DNA of 64,000 nt, taken from NCBI GenBank assembly GCA_013407085.1, contig JACCGJ010013513.1:1-64000 (forward strand). Reading direction: 5' to 3'. The DNA is from Atriophallophorus winterbourni (lineage: Eukaryota; Platyhelminthes; Trematoda; Plagiorchiida; Microphallidae). Shown one piece after another: positions 20,465-30,724 of the stretch. Each line of letters begins with the position of its first letter. Positions within the stretch are counted from its first letter, which is position 1. The translations under genes were made by a program, and so were the position numbers. The notes under the pieces were generated by a model. It saw only the letters and a program-made list of their open reading frames with translations, ran no database searches and was not told where the DNA came from.

Positions 20465-22618
20465 TAGACCAAGGATTATCAGTGATTATTGTATTCCTAG
20501 ACATAAGCAAGGCTTTCGATCGGGTTCCACAAACGCTACTCTTTTTGAAGTTATCATATTTAGGCATTCATGGGCATTTATTAAGCTGGTTTCGTTCTTT
20601 TCTGTCTGATCGCACCTTTTCAGTTAGCGTTAACGGTGTTACTTCACCTAATCAGCCGATCCCAAGTGGCGTAATTCAGGGCAGCGTTCTAGGCCCCCTT
20701 CTTTTTCTCATTTATGTTAATAATCTGCAAAGTGTTGTGAACCACTCTAAACTCTTTATATTCGCTGATGACATAAAAGTCGTCCTATAATTTCCACCTA
20801 ATGAAATGTCACAAACTCTGATATCCCTTAACACTGATCTTGCATCTCTATCAAGCTGAGGCGCCCAATGGGGATTAGAATTTCCGGCTCTCAAGACACA
20901 CTATATGGGATTACGCTGCTTAATCCCCTGTGACATACTCACATTAAATGGCATAACCATAACTCCGTCTGCAGAAGTTAGGGATCTCGGATTTAGGTAT
21001 CCCTCTTCTCTGAACTTCAATGAGCAAGCAAGACATCTCCTCACGAGAGCACGACAAAACTTTAATTCAATTAACTATAAATTATTCTTACGTGAAAGTA
21101 AAATTGCACTCTATAAAATGAAGCTTCTGCCATTTTTTGATTATTGTAATTTTATATATTCTCACATGGGGAGGCGTGATTCTTTTCTCTTAGAGAGACT
21201 TCAACGTAATTTCACCAAAATAACTTTGGGCTATTCTAAACCTTTGCCTTATCATGAAAGGTGTAATTTGCTGAGTGTCGAACCACTATGGCTACGAAGA
21301 ATTCGTCTGAATCTGCTTCTTTTATTCCGAATCAATACTCAACAGCGAGTTAGGCTTCAGTCTGGCATGCGCTTTTGCGATTATATTCAATATGATCTGC
21401 GTAATCGAACAAGGCTATTGAATATACCTTTCTCTCGCGCTGAAATTACACGTAAATTCTTCTTAAATAGATATGCACAACTTTGGAATTCTCTTCCTCT
21501 TCATTTTCGTATATGCACATCTACAAGAAAATTTAAAACGCTTGTAGAAACACTTACAGTTCACTCACTATCCCAAATCCTCAAGATAAACTCTTCTCTG
21601 AATATGTCATACTCTCATGTGATCCCAGGTTTCTAATTCCACATCTTTCTCCACATATTAGTAAATCATGATGTATTATGGTATTCTATGGATAACTGGG
21701 CATTCAAGTGTCAGGTTACCGGACCCTAGAAATGCATTTACACAAATTAATCTAAACATTGCCTTCGATAACATTTTCTATACACCATTATGTATATAAC
21801 TGTCTTTTATTTCTCATGAGGCATAGAAATGTCTTTTTTATCTTAACGTGCAAAATATTAAAAATCTACCAAAAAACTAAAAAAAACGTAAAAACTATAA
21901 AAACACTAACAAAACATTATCTTTTTTTTAAATGTACATTCTTATTTCTTAAATGATGTACTATTTTACTTTGATGACCTCTCACCGTGCTGGTGAAGAG
22001 AAAATCTTTCATTATATTCCAGTGTCTTCGAGTAACGAACCATCACTGTAATTGGCTCGAAATCTATCCGCACGAGATTTGTTCCGTATGCGATTCATTC
22101 TCCTGCAGATAATGAAAATCCGGCTGGTGAACAAATTTTGGTTCGATTCTTCGACAATTCTTCAAGAGTATTGGAGCACAGCACCCTACTGCCTCCTCCC
22201 TGCTATTAGCCACACCCTCTCTCATTCCCCACAATTTTTTAGATTTTCTTATTCCGATAGATTTATGTTTCTTTTTTCAATCTTCTTAACCAAACTTTTC
22301 GTAAAAAGTTGAATATATTCATATATAATTTATTTATCAATTTTTTATGACAACTTCATTACAATTCGCACCACTTTTTTCATATTTACCTTCCATTTCC
22401 GTTTCAAATTTGTTTCTTGCATCCTTGCCATTCGTAAATCTTGACATATTTTAAATGAAATTTCATTTCTATTAGACATTGATAATTTTTTTAAACTACT
22501 GTATATTAATTTCCATTATTGAACGGAAAAAATGTTTAAAAATCCCGCTCACTTCGGTCACTTGCCCTGTACTATTTTCTTTCGCTGTTCAAATTTTGAT
22601 AAACTGATCATGTATTGC
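20411..22618 (+). mobile_element. CR1-like LINE, 5'-truncated, sister of the 4.77-9.06 kb copy
   Basis: It begins abruptly within the RT (CQLEYLHHITSSLDQGLSVI) at its junction with the BEL/Pao fragment and runs to VIPGF-stop at 21634. The 3' UTR (21640-22618) is collinear with 8140-9030, including a GTCAGGTTAC end at 21708 and the ACTGATCATGTATT block near the end. RT motifs: VFLDISKAFDRVP, GVIQGSVLGPLLFLIYVNN, FADDIKVVL. It has two in-frame stops (20789 and about 20858) but otherwise a continuous frame, so it is younger than its neighbours. Confidence 0.85.
20905..21636 (+). pseudogene. LINE RT thumb/C-terminal frame
   Basis: This 243-codon frame is in phase with the RT palm upstream, which is separated only by two stop codons. 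Motifs: EVRDLGFRYPSSLNFNEQ, ALYKMKLLPFFDYCNFIYSH, then LGYSKPLPYHERCNLLSVEP, LWLRRIRLNLLLLFRINTQQ and FFLNRYAQLWNSLPLHFR (W-N-S-L-P), ending SHVIPGF. It shows the uninterrupted sequence at the site where the sister copy carries the hammerhead insertion. Confidence 0.85.
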
Positions 22619-23860
22619 AAGGCTAAGTTCAGAGTCGTGAATAGAATTACACAACCATGTTTCTGTCACTACAATCAAATCCCAATACGCCACGGTCGCA
22701 CGTGAATACAGTTCAGTGAACGTTTCCAGGAAACACTGAGCATTGGTGTAACAGCATGATGGAGATTTGATTTTTGTTGACGATAAAGAGCTCATAGTAG
22801 TGGATTTGCCGACCCAGAATTGGTCGGCTGCTCCACGTTTTTTGTCTCAGGTGCATTCGATTGACTTGGTAGTGAAGTCATTTCAGAGACAATAGCGTTC
22901 GTGCGCTTTATGTCGTATAGAAGCCGAATACGAATTTCAGGAGGTGCAAATTTTCGACATTGATACCACGCCTCGAGTATTCTATCCTACATCTCAGCTA
23001 CAACAGCTCGGCGATTTATAGCCTCTTTTGCTAGTTCCATATTATAACGACAAATTTGCCGTTCTTCCCACTGAACGTCCGGAAATATTCGCACAGTCAA
23101 TTCGTTTACAACTATGAGGGATGAGGCAAGCAACATATTTTCTACATCTTGGACGGACATGGGCATTACACGCATTAACCTGGGTGTGTTCGCACGAGGT
23201 GAGTTCGGGGATCTGAACAATCGCGCCAGCAACGCAGGTGAGGCAATGATGTCTAAGGTTCTGCAATGGTTATTCCTTTGTTTCCTATCATCTGCTTCGC
23301 GTTGCTTTAGCGATGGCTAAGTTAATTCAACGAGATTACTACAAATTACCCTTAAATCTTCAATGTTTGTCTTTTGGGGTGTTTTAGTGTTCAAACTTTT
23401 TGGTCTACGCTTAAGCACATCCTTCGATAATTCAGAACTCTCATTCACTTGACTACAGGTCAGATTCGCTGTCTCATCGTTCGTACCGAGCTGTTGGAAG
23501 TGACATTGGTCGATTTATGGTGAAATCAGCGTATCCGTAGTCGGTAGCTCTTCCCTGTAAATCTTGCGGTAATGTGGTTAGGGACTGCGTTTGAAACTGC
23601 TTGCATCGCTTTCTGACACGCAAATGTGTGGCAAGAGTCTAACGTGTTTTCAAGCCGTCTGAGGTTCGCCTGGTAATTTTTCATTAATAATTAGAGTCAC
23701 AGATTCAGGTGATAAATAATTTTCACAGTTCGAATGAATAGCAATTGAACACAAGTAACATTTAACTTGACGCGATTTGGGACTTACCAGCATTTGACAA
23801 AGTTTGCACTTTTTACAAGCCTCGTCGTCATGTCCGTTTAAGGTCACGTTGTCAGTCATC
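22590..23860 (-). mobile_element. LINE 5' part: ORF1 (PHD-like finger, VRIFPD domain) and start of ORF2
   Basis: On the minus strand ORF1 begins at about 23859 with a PHD-like finger: CKKCKLCQ, KCYLCSIAIHSNCEN, i.e. paired Cys and H-x2-C. After a broken middle come FRSPNSPRANTPRLMRV, VQDVENMLLASSL, TVRIFPDVQWEERQICRY and DRILEAWYQCRKFAPPEIR. A stop near 22800 is followed by SPSCCYTNAQCFLETFTEL and LIVVTETWLCNSIHDSELSL, the start of a LINE endonuclease. It is cut at 22.6 kb by the plus-strand LINE. Confidence 0.75.
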
Positions 23861-23869
23861 GTTACAATT

Positions 23870-24380
23870 TCGCGAGATCGATTCGATACACCGAGCGAAG
23901 CGGTCTATTATCGATCGGCGTCTCTCGGTGGAGTGCAAGAACGAGTGGATGTGATGCAGTGCAATCCAACGGACAGTAAAATGGCGTACACTTTCAAGTA
24001 AAGGCTGTTCTGTGAGATTTGATCGGACAGTGGTATCCAAGTTGTTGCGTTATTTTGGATTGGAAGCAATGTGACATGCGTATGCAATGTTGGGTAGAAA
24101 CTGGAAGTTTTGATTTTCAAGAATTCACGTTTCTCCGAATGTGGAAGTTGAGACGAGTTCCATGATATAAGAACCGTCTACATCCGTCAATAGAGCGAGC
24201 AATAAGATCCAAAAGTATGAGAGCACAAATTGGTACGTCCACACCGTAGCCCGTAGCATTCATTCTTCAGCAGTGTTTATTGGCGTGATTCAAGTAACCG
24301 TTTGAAAAATCACGTGTGCAGAGCACCTCGTTTTAGCTCTGTGGAGGTTAATAAGGAAATGGTCGCCACAGTTCTGTCGC
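23870..24380. other. Unassigned sequence
   Basis: I see no coding signal or repeat shared with the rest of the window. It may be the 5' UTR of the minus-strand LINE on its left. It ends in an AAATAAATAAATGAATAAATG run (24383-24420) that is the tail of the next minus-strand LINE. Confidence 0.4.
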
Positions 24381-24384
24381 GAGT

Positions 24385-25508
24385 GGATAAATAAATAAAT
24401 AAATGAATAAATGAATTTTATTCTTGGAAATCCAAGGCATGTTAAACATGATCAATAATTTCCAAAAGCTTTGTACAATCAGATTATAGGGTGTACATTT
24501 GCAAAAACAATTTGTTCAAGGTCATTCGTTTCAGCGGAATTTAACGTTCAATATGTATAAAGGTAACGGTATTTAAAGTTATTTCCAGGTAATCGGTACG
24601 TGATCTGATATATTACGAAAACACAGCTATTGCAAAAAAAGTCTAGAATGTTTCCGGCAACACTGATGATATGGATAAAGTCCATCAAAGAGGCGCGAAG
24701 AATCTCTATTGTTGATGTTCCAGAATTTTTCATTTTGATTATTGTAAATAGATTGATCTTTCTTGACCATGAGACGTTTTCTTGTCCGCTAGGCGAAGGT
24801 GGTTCATTCCACTAGTTTGAGGTCTGGGGGCCAGTTTCATTTTTTGTGCGGATTGAGAATTTTGCTGTGAGAAAAAAAACTCAGAGGCGAGAGAATGTTG
24901 TTTCGAACGATATGAACGGTTATTTAATATCAATAGCCAGGAATGCCATTATTATATAAATCATCAGGTAAAACATTTAAATTAAGTAGATTGCAAATTT
25001 TATCAACGGTAAGAAATGAAGCTAGATGTGATTTGAATTCATTTAAAGAGGAACTGAGTCTTATATATTTTGGAAGAAGATTCCACAGTTTAGCATATTT
25101 AGTCAAGAAGAAACTGTTCCTTACTTTAGTACGAAACCTTGGTAACTTAATAGTTTTTTCACTGTTTCTCAAGCTATATTTAGAATCATGCCGTATATGA
25201 ATATTCGAACGTATTTCCATATTATCCGTTGACAGTATTTTAAAGAATAAGATGAGGTTATGCTTAAGTCTGCGAAACCATAGAGGATCGAGTTTCAGTT
25301 GTATACATCTTTCTCTATAGGATAGTTTGGTGGTATAACCGATTATTGATTTTGAGAAAGAACGTTGTATCTTTTCTAAAACTATGCTATCGGTTTTATT
25401 TATATTAGTATATATTATGTTACAATAGTCAAAGATAGGAATGGTGAATAATTTATACATTTCTAGTTTACAATGAGGTTGGATTATAGATCTGTGTATA
25501 GTATTCAT
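24385..25508 (-). mobile_element. CR1-like LINE, 3' end (IPGY family), well preserved
   Basis: The 3' tail is at 24383-24450 (TTTATT repeats, then the CTTGGAAATCCAAG block). The 3' UTR occupies 24450-24925 and the C-terminal RT coding region 24930-25508. It shares tail and UTR with the copy at 3028-4320. 5'-truncated. Confidence 0.82.
24930..25508 (-). pseudogene. LINE RT C-terminal frame, open
   Basis: A 192-codon frame without stops: PHCKLEMYKLFTIPIFDYCN, IVLEKIQRSFSKSIIGYTT, LDPLWFRRLKHNLILFFKIL, FFLTKYAKLWNLLPKYIRL (LWN.LP), then the terminal NNGIPGY and stop. It is the RT thumb and connection region only; no catalytic palm is present because of 5' truncation. The open frame implies a recent insertion or chance preservation. 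Confidence 0.82.
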
Positions 25509-25539
25509 ACATCAACCACTCGCAAATATAGTTAGCCTT

Positions 25540-26345
25540 GCAATCAGCTATCGTTTGCTTCCTGTTTGCTGATGATGGTAAGATTTTAGGAACCGACAGT
25601 ACATATACGGTTATCTTTAATTAAGAAAAAGTAATCCTGTGGAAAATACATGGGGCTTGTCATTACACTTTGAGAAGAGCTGTGTTCTGACTGATTTGGC
25701 GACAATACAACTAGAAGTCGGCGACGGAGATATCAGCTTAGCTGCTGCTCAGAGAGTGAAGGATCTCGGTATTACTATTACAGGAGATTTTAAGTGGGCT
25801 ACTCAATGTGCCGAAGCAGCAAACAAGGCTCGCAGAGAATTGTTCAGACTGCATTTAGCGTTGTAATGCGGAAAACATTCTATCTTCATTCACTTATACA
25901 GAGTTATCGCGGGAGCTCTCTTTGAATACTGCGTTTAATCGTCGCCGAACTTAAAAAACATATTGCATGTCTCGAAAGTGTCCAGCGCTTTGCGACTATG
26001 ATGGTCGAGAGTCAGATAGGTAAACCTATGAAGTATGACTGAAGGACAACGGCGGCTGCGAGGCGACCTGATAGAAGCCTTTAAGATTCTAAAATGGTCT
26101 CACGGGTGATAATGTTACGGAACTTCTCAAACATACCCCTAAAGTATCTACAAGGGGTTATTCTATGAAACATCTGAAGAGTAAGCCTAGGTTGCTGGAA
26201 CGTAAGCACTTTTTCAGCAACCGTGTGTTCAACTTGTGTAACACGCTACCAGATTGTATAGTAAACCTCAGAAATGTGTTAAGCTTTGAAATGCAATCAG
26301 ACGCTAAATAAACTACCATATTTCCGTACATTGTCTAATAAAAAA
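25540..26345 (+). mobile_element. CR1-like LINE, 3' half (FADDGKI subfamily)
   Basis: The plus strand reads FLFADDGKILGTDSTYTV at about 25560, continuing in another frame at 25639-25866: ENTWGLSLHFEKSCVLTDLA, RVKDLGITITGDFKWATQCA, ANKARRELFRL. Further frames give AGALFEYCV-like and NRVFNLCNTLP segments to 26310. Frameshifts every few hundred bases. It is followed by the hairpin-rich repeat at 26380, as in the other LINEs. Confidence 0.68.
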
Positions 26346-26379
26346 CTTTAAAAAACGAAAAAACCTAGTGTTACATTTT

Positions 26380-26475
26380 CACTCTCATATCTGTCTAGTG
26401 CTGGACAACCTGACAGCATGCCGTCTATGACTGTGTTACACATTGCCTCAACTAGGTTAGTGATTTCATACAACA
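26380..26475 (+). repeat. Hairpin-rich repeat, diverged copy
   Basis: TCTGTCTAGTGCTGGACAAC, CTGACAGCATG, CTATGACTGTG and a TTTCATACAACA tail mark a diverged member of the 457-665 family. About 50 bp downstream a GACCTCACACCGTGCGGGTG block matches the one at 8385 and 21975 in the 3' UTRs of the larger LINEs, again linking repeat and LINE tail. Confidence 0.65.
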
Positions 26476-26639
26476 AACATTGTTCACGAATATAATTGCA
26501 TTGTTTCCTGAATAGTTGACCTCACACCGTGCGGGTGAAGCGAACCCCTATCTTACTTTACAGATAACCGGAAACAAGAACGAGTGAAACGTACGAACTG
26601 TTTACCCAATATCGAAGTACTGGGTGCTCAACCGCATAC

Positions 26640-27410
26640 CGTCGGAGCTAATCTTGGCTCGTGATTGACGTTTAGCCACTTTCAGCTTTGTTCAAATTGA
26701 ACTTGAACTTGAACGTGAACTTGAACTTGACCATGACCTTTTTATTTGGCGTGATGCTTAAAAAGCATACCCAATACTGCTCTCACGTTAATTATTTCGT
26801 ATACAGCATAGGGCGTATAAATTCCATAATGTTTTTTTATCATCGAAAAATATGTATCAACAAGATAAATTTCTCAATCTTTGTGACACACGCCCGTTCC
26901 TTAACGACAAGAAATAATAACAATTCATTTTCTCACTTGGCATAGTTTTATCATAACTCTAGGTTTTTTAAAATTCGCGAAGCAGAATCAGGTTGCAAGA
27001 AATGATGCTAGCCATGTAATTTAGTATCCAACACTGTTCAAATGTTCTTAAAATGGCATCGACTAAGCACGAATGTGGTCCACTATATATAATCTAATCA
27101 CAATATTTCCTAATTACGTTGCTACAACCCACTATGCTTTTAAAAACATATGTGAGTATTCAATTTTCAACCATTGGATTTTTTAATCAAAACGTTCTAA
27201 TCGTTTGCAATTTACATTGTGATTGTGTTAGTGCAGTTCAGTTCAGTGTGCACAAGACAATATGTGGCTAACAAGCATAACGAGCGTCCACAAATGTAAG
27301 TGAAATCACACGAAAACTAACTTGTGCTATAATTTTTTTGTATGGAACCCATGGTTGAAACGTGACCAGCAACAAAGACGTTCTACAAAGCTTGTCAAGG
27401 GGCATTGCTT
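26640..27410. other. Unassigned sequence with a short TTGAAC/TTGAACG repeat
   Basis: A six-base repeat (TTGAAC variants) occurs at about 26693-26730. The remainder is A/T-rich with no coding or repeat signal that I can recognise. Confidence 0.4.
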
Positions 27411-27419
27411 CGTCAATGG

Positions 27420-28690
27420 TTCAATGGTTTATTGTGGTGTAAAAGCATAGCTTAAAAATAACCACAGGTTGGTATGTACAGTGTGGTGGAAATAAAATTG
27501 TGAGTGTCATCTGTTCGGGGACGGGGAGGCCTTATAGCGGGCCACACTCGCTTTGGAATTGCGCCTTCCTTATATTGCGAGGCGGTAGCAGAAGAATACG
27601 GAGGCATCGGGGTGGCGTTAGACCTGGAAACAAGTAAAACTGACAGGTGGTTAGGAAGGGAATGAACGGAGTAGTAAGGCAAGGAGGACAACGTACCTGA
27701 AAAATGAAGCTAGTACGCGATGCGGTGTAATGGATCAGTGCTGATCCGAGAACAACAGCAATCGGACAGACAAGGCCTCAAGGTATGTTGTTGTGGAGAT
27801 TATTTAAATGAGCGTCCAGACTCCGTTTAAAAACCTCTACGGACGTTGCGGATACGACTTCCCGGGGTAGACTATTCCAGTGAGTACATATCCGGAGGGA
27901 AAAGAAATGCCTGCGACAGTTGAGGCGTGAGTGTTGATATGAAAGTTTGAGTGAATGGCCACGAAGATGTGAAGTTTCACGATTAAGGACGAGAATGTGT
28001 TTACAAGGGTGATCAGTGGATGAGAGGATTTGGTAGGTGAGAATGAGGTCACCACGGAGCCTTCTGTATTTCACTGAAAAGAGATTGAGGGAGCAAAGAC
28101 GTTCAGGATAAGCATACGAGGCCAGACCTCTGACAAGTTTTGTGGCGCGTCGCTGGGGAGCCTCAAGAAGTCTTTGGTCCTTCAGTAACCACGGGCACCA
28201 AACTTGAACGGCGTATTCGAGATGTAGACGGATGAATGTTTTGAGCAAAAGCGACAAACATTGAGGTTCAAATCTGCGAGAAACACGTTTGAGAAGACCA
28301 AGCATGGCGTTTGCTTTATTGGCTGCTCCCAGGCACGTCGCCGAGACTGACATGTTCGACTGCACGATAATGCCTAAGTCCCTTTCTGAGGAAGTCGTCT
28401 CAATTGGGTGTAATCCCAGGTAATAGCTTGGGCTAGAGTTTGTACGCGTTGAAAGGACGCGGCATTTCTCTGTATTGAACGGTAAGCAATTTTCGAGTGA
28501 CCACACATAAAGCGAATTGAGGTCGTCCTGTAGTTGATCGATGTCGTGTTGACATGTGATGACTCTCCAGAGTTTCATGTCGTCGGCATACATGAGCGTG
28601 TGGGAATCAATGGCTTGAACGACATCATCAATGAAGCTACGAGGATCGTCTTACAACTCTGCATTTGTTCTCCTCAAATTACCATCGCAC
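27420..28690 (-). mobile_element. CR1-like LINE, 3' half, well preserved
   Basis: The minus-strand coding region runs from SFIDDVVQAIDSHTLMYADD near 28680 to a stop at 27778, followed by a 350-bp 3' UTR ending in a CCATTGAACCATTGA tail at 27415-27428. That short tandem 3' tail is typical of CR1-type elements. 5'-truncated before the first RT blocks. Confidence 0.85.
27778..28593 (-). pseudogene. LINE RT palm end to C-terminus, open frame
   Basis: A 271-codon frame starting at MYADDMKLWRVI, with the catalytic Asp pair. It contains [114 protein letters not shown] and ending FKRSLDAHLNN. No stops over 816 bp. The frame also stays open upstream through the DDVVQ segment. The element could not mobilise without the missing endonuclease and RT fingers. 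Confidence 0.85.
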
Positions 28691-28816
28691 CCGAGGCGAT
28701 CAGATCCTTGCGTATCGGATATTGATGGAAGAAACTCACTCATGTGTTGGTATGCTGAAAATGGCCCCATACTCGAGAAATCGTGACAATAAAAACAACC
28801 TTTATTGTCTATTTTT

Positions 28817-28918
28817 CATATCTGTCTAGGCCTGGGCCACCTGACAGTAATATCGCCCACGCGCAGTCTTTAACTATGTGGCACTTTACCTGGATCGGGC
28901 TTGTGCATTCATACATAC
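28817..28918 (+). repeat. Hairpin-rich repeat
   Basis: TCTGTCTAGGCCTGGGCCAC, then CTGACAGTAATATCGCCCAC, CAGTCTTTAACTATG, CACTTTACCTGGATCGGGC and a CATTCATACATAC tail: a full-length member of the family at 457-665, here with a weakened first hairpin. Confidence 0.75.
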
Positions 28919-28949
28919 GGGAAACCGTGGTGATCAGCTGAAGTTATCA

Positions 28950-29110
28950 CAGTAACAAATTCGATTGGACCGCCGCAGACACTTCTTTGCCATCCGGATT
29001 CCTCGTGCTTGGAACGCACTCCCTCTTTTAGATATTTCTGCCCCATCACTAAATATTTTTAAAGAACGCATGGACCTCCTTTTTTATCACGCGATACGCA
29101 TTTCTTGATT
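28950..29110 (+). mobile_element. CR1-like LINE, last ~50 codons
   Basis: The plus-strand frame reads LDRRRHFFAIRIPRAWNALP, then LLDISAPSLNIFKERMDLL and a stop near 29100: the conserved C-terminus of CR1-type RTs (R.HFF..R....WN.LP...V.A.S...FK..LD). Only this end is present. Confidence 0.72.
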
Positions 29111-29425
29111 TTTCTTTTATCACGATTATAGTTTTTGTGATACTGCGCCGTATCTTCCCTCTTTCCCCAGCGTTTTTCGTTCCAACCAATGTGGAGCACG
29201 TTTCTCTTCGACCACTTTGCTGAACTGCTTAACTTATACAGACTCAATGTGCTAACTATCCTGTGGTTATTCAATTATACTCATAGCTTTCCCCCCACAA
29301 TATACTATTGGCTATTGAATGCAAATTGTCGAAGTCATTAAAAAAAATTCATGAAAAATATATTAGATATTTTTTACATTTAATGCCACTAAGGAATATG
29401 AAAGATGATATCAAGAGTTTTGAAG
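29111..29425. other. Unassigned sequence
   Basis: A/T-rich, with no coding or repeat signal recognised; probably LINE 3' UTR at the left. Confidence 0.35.
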
Positions 29426-29540
29426 ACTTATAGCTTAGGTACCCGATTGTAGTTCATAATTGTTCTCCGAGCTGGTATGGTTGATTGCGGACGTTTCGTC
29501 ATCAAACTAAATGACATCATCAGCGAAACTTCGTTCGAGG
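29425..29540 (-). mobile_element. Penelope-like terminal fragment with hammerhead
   Basis: Read on the minus strand: an intact CTGATGA (29523-29517), T, stem II GTCATT/GATGAC with loop TAGTTT (one G-U), GAAAC, GTC, then CGCAATCAACCATACCAGCT, CGGAGAACAA and TGAACTACAAT. The last part is identical in order to the Penelope end at 48730-48785. No GIY-YIG coding sequence adjoins it, so it is a solo terminal piece. Confidence 0.75.
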
Positions 29541-29974
29541 TTTGGTCTTAGGGTTCGTATTGTTATAGTCTTGAAAACTCATTCAGATGACCAGAAATCT
29601 CTTGGGTGTGTATATACATAATATTTGTTGAGCTCCTTATGAGGTTACCCTATATTTCACACATCAATCTTTTCGTGTTTCAATTAGATGCTTTACATAA
29701 TCGTTTTTAATTGACATTTCAGTGTTACCATGATCATTCCTCATGTAAATTCACGATAACTGTATATGTTGGTTTTGGTCAAATGTTTATATATGGCAAT
29801 TTTAAACAAAATTTACTAGCTCCGTTAAAAATGTTTAGAGGTGTTATGTGATTTTGTGATAGCATTGGGTGGCTCATTCTCATCGACCACTTATTACTGT
29901 TCCTGGTCTGTGTAAATGTAAATATTCTCACAGAAATCATACTCATATAATATCTAAGTTGGACTGTTCTATTT
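29540..29974. other. A/T-rich sequence upstream of the kinase gene
   Basis: No gene or recognised repeat. Confidence 0.35.
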
Positions 29975-30082
29975 TCTATCTTATATCTGTCTAGGCCTGG
30001 ACAACCAGACAGTATCTTAGCCCACGTGCAGTTTACGACTGTACGGCACTTTGCCTGGATCAGGCTTGTGCTTTCATATCAT
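29975..30082 (+). repeat. Hairpin-rich repeat
   Basis: TCTGTCTAGGCCTGGACAAC, AGACAGTATCTTAGCCCACG, GCACTTTGCCTGGATCAGGC and a TTTCATATCATATCA tail; a close member of the 457-665 family. It is the last repeat before the kinase gene. Confidence 0.78.
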
Positions 30083-30626
30083 ATCATAAGTTGGACTGCA
30101 TTATTTTTTGTAGTCTATATGTTTAATAAAAAGCGATTATTATTTGAATCAATCATTGTGTTGTGCCTTAAATGATTCTTTACGCGCTTGTTAATACCTT
30201 CTATCTTCAATATAAACATAAATTTGCAACTGTTAATTATAAGTCTGATGTATTTCTTTTCCCTTTTTCAAAATTCTTTGTTGTCTCTTTGTGTGTCCGC
30301 CTCTTTATATCCCTTTTTATCCATATATCTATAAATCTATATATCTAGTTATCTATATTTCAAATTTTGTAGTAATCGGTACGTAAAATCCTTGACTGAT
30401 CTGTATCTCAGCCTGCATGCCGATTACGACGGCAGCGCTCTGCTTTGCTCCAGATTTGTGGTTTGGTACATAAATACACTTTTCAAGCGTTGATTGCTAG
30501 GTCTTTCAAAATATTATGTTTAAAATTCTACTTCTTAGACCTTGTTAAATTTTCCTATTCACTTTCACACATGATTTACCAAATGTTGCATTGCATAAAT
30601 CACCAAAAACCATCTTTTTACTTCAG
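30083..30626. other. Region immediately upstream of the first recognised kinase exon
   Basis: A/T-rich with TATATCTATAAATCTATATATCTAG-like stretches near 30325-30355. I see no clear core promoter. It may hold the 5' UTR or an upstream exon, but no frame here aligns with ASK1 family proteins. The end (TTTTTACTTCAG) is a good splice acceptor directly before ATG. Confidence 0.4.
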
Positions 30627-30724
30627 ATGACGACTGTGGCTTACATATACAATGTGAATAATGTCACAGTTCCACAAATAGTTCCGAATTTAGTCTTAAA
30701 TAATATAAAAGAAGCCTGCTTTGA
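30627..30724 (+). CDS. MAP3K5: ASK1-like exon 1 (first recognised)
   Basis: ATG opens [19 protein letters not shown], ending KEACF plus two bases, aligned to the conserved TTVAYVIN...LREACE block of vertebrate ASK1. The donor GA|GTTCGT was chosen over a downstream GTTAAT because it gives correct phase and a 34-nt intron; the alternative would leave a 23-nt intron in the wrong phase. ATG follows directly on an acceptor-like TTTTTACTTCAG, so this may be an internal exon or a trans-splice acceptor. Confidence 0.85.
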
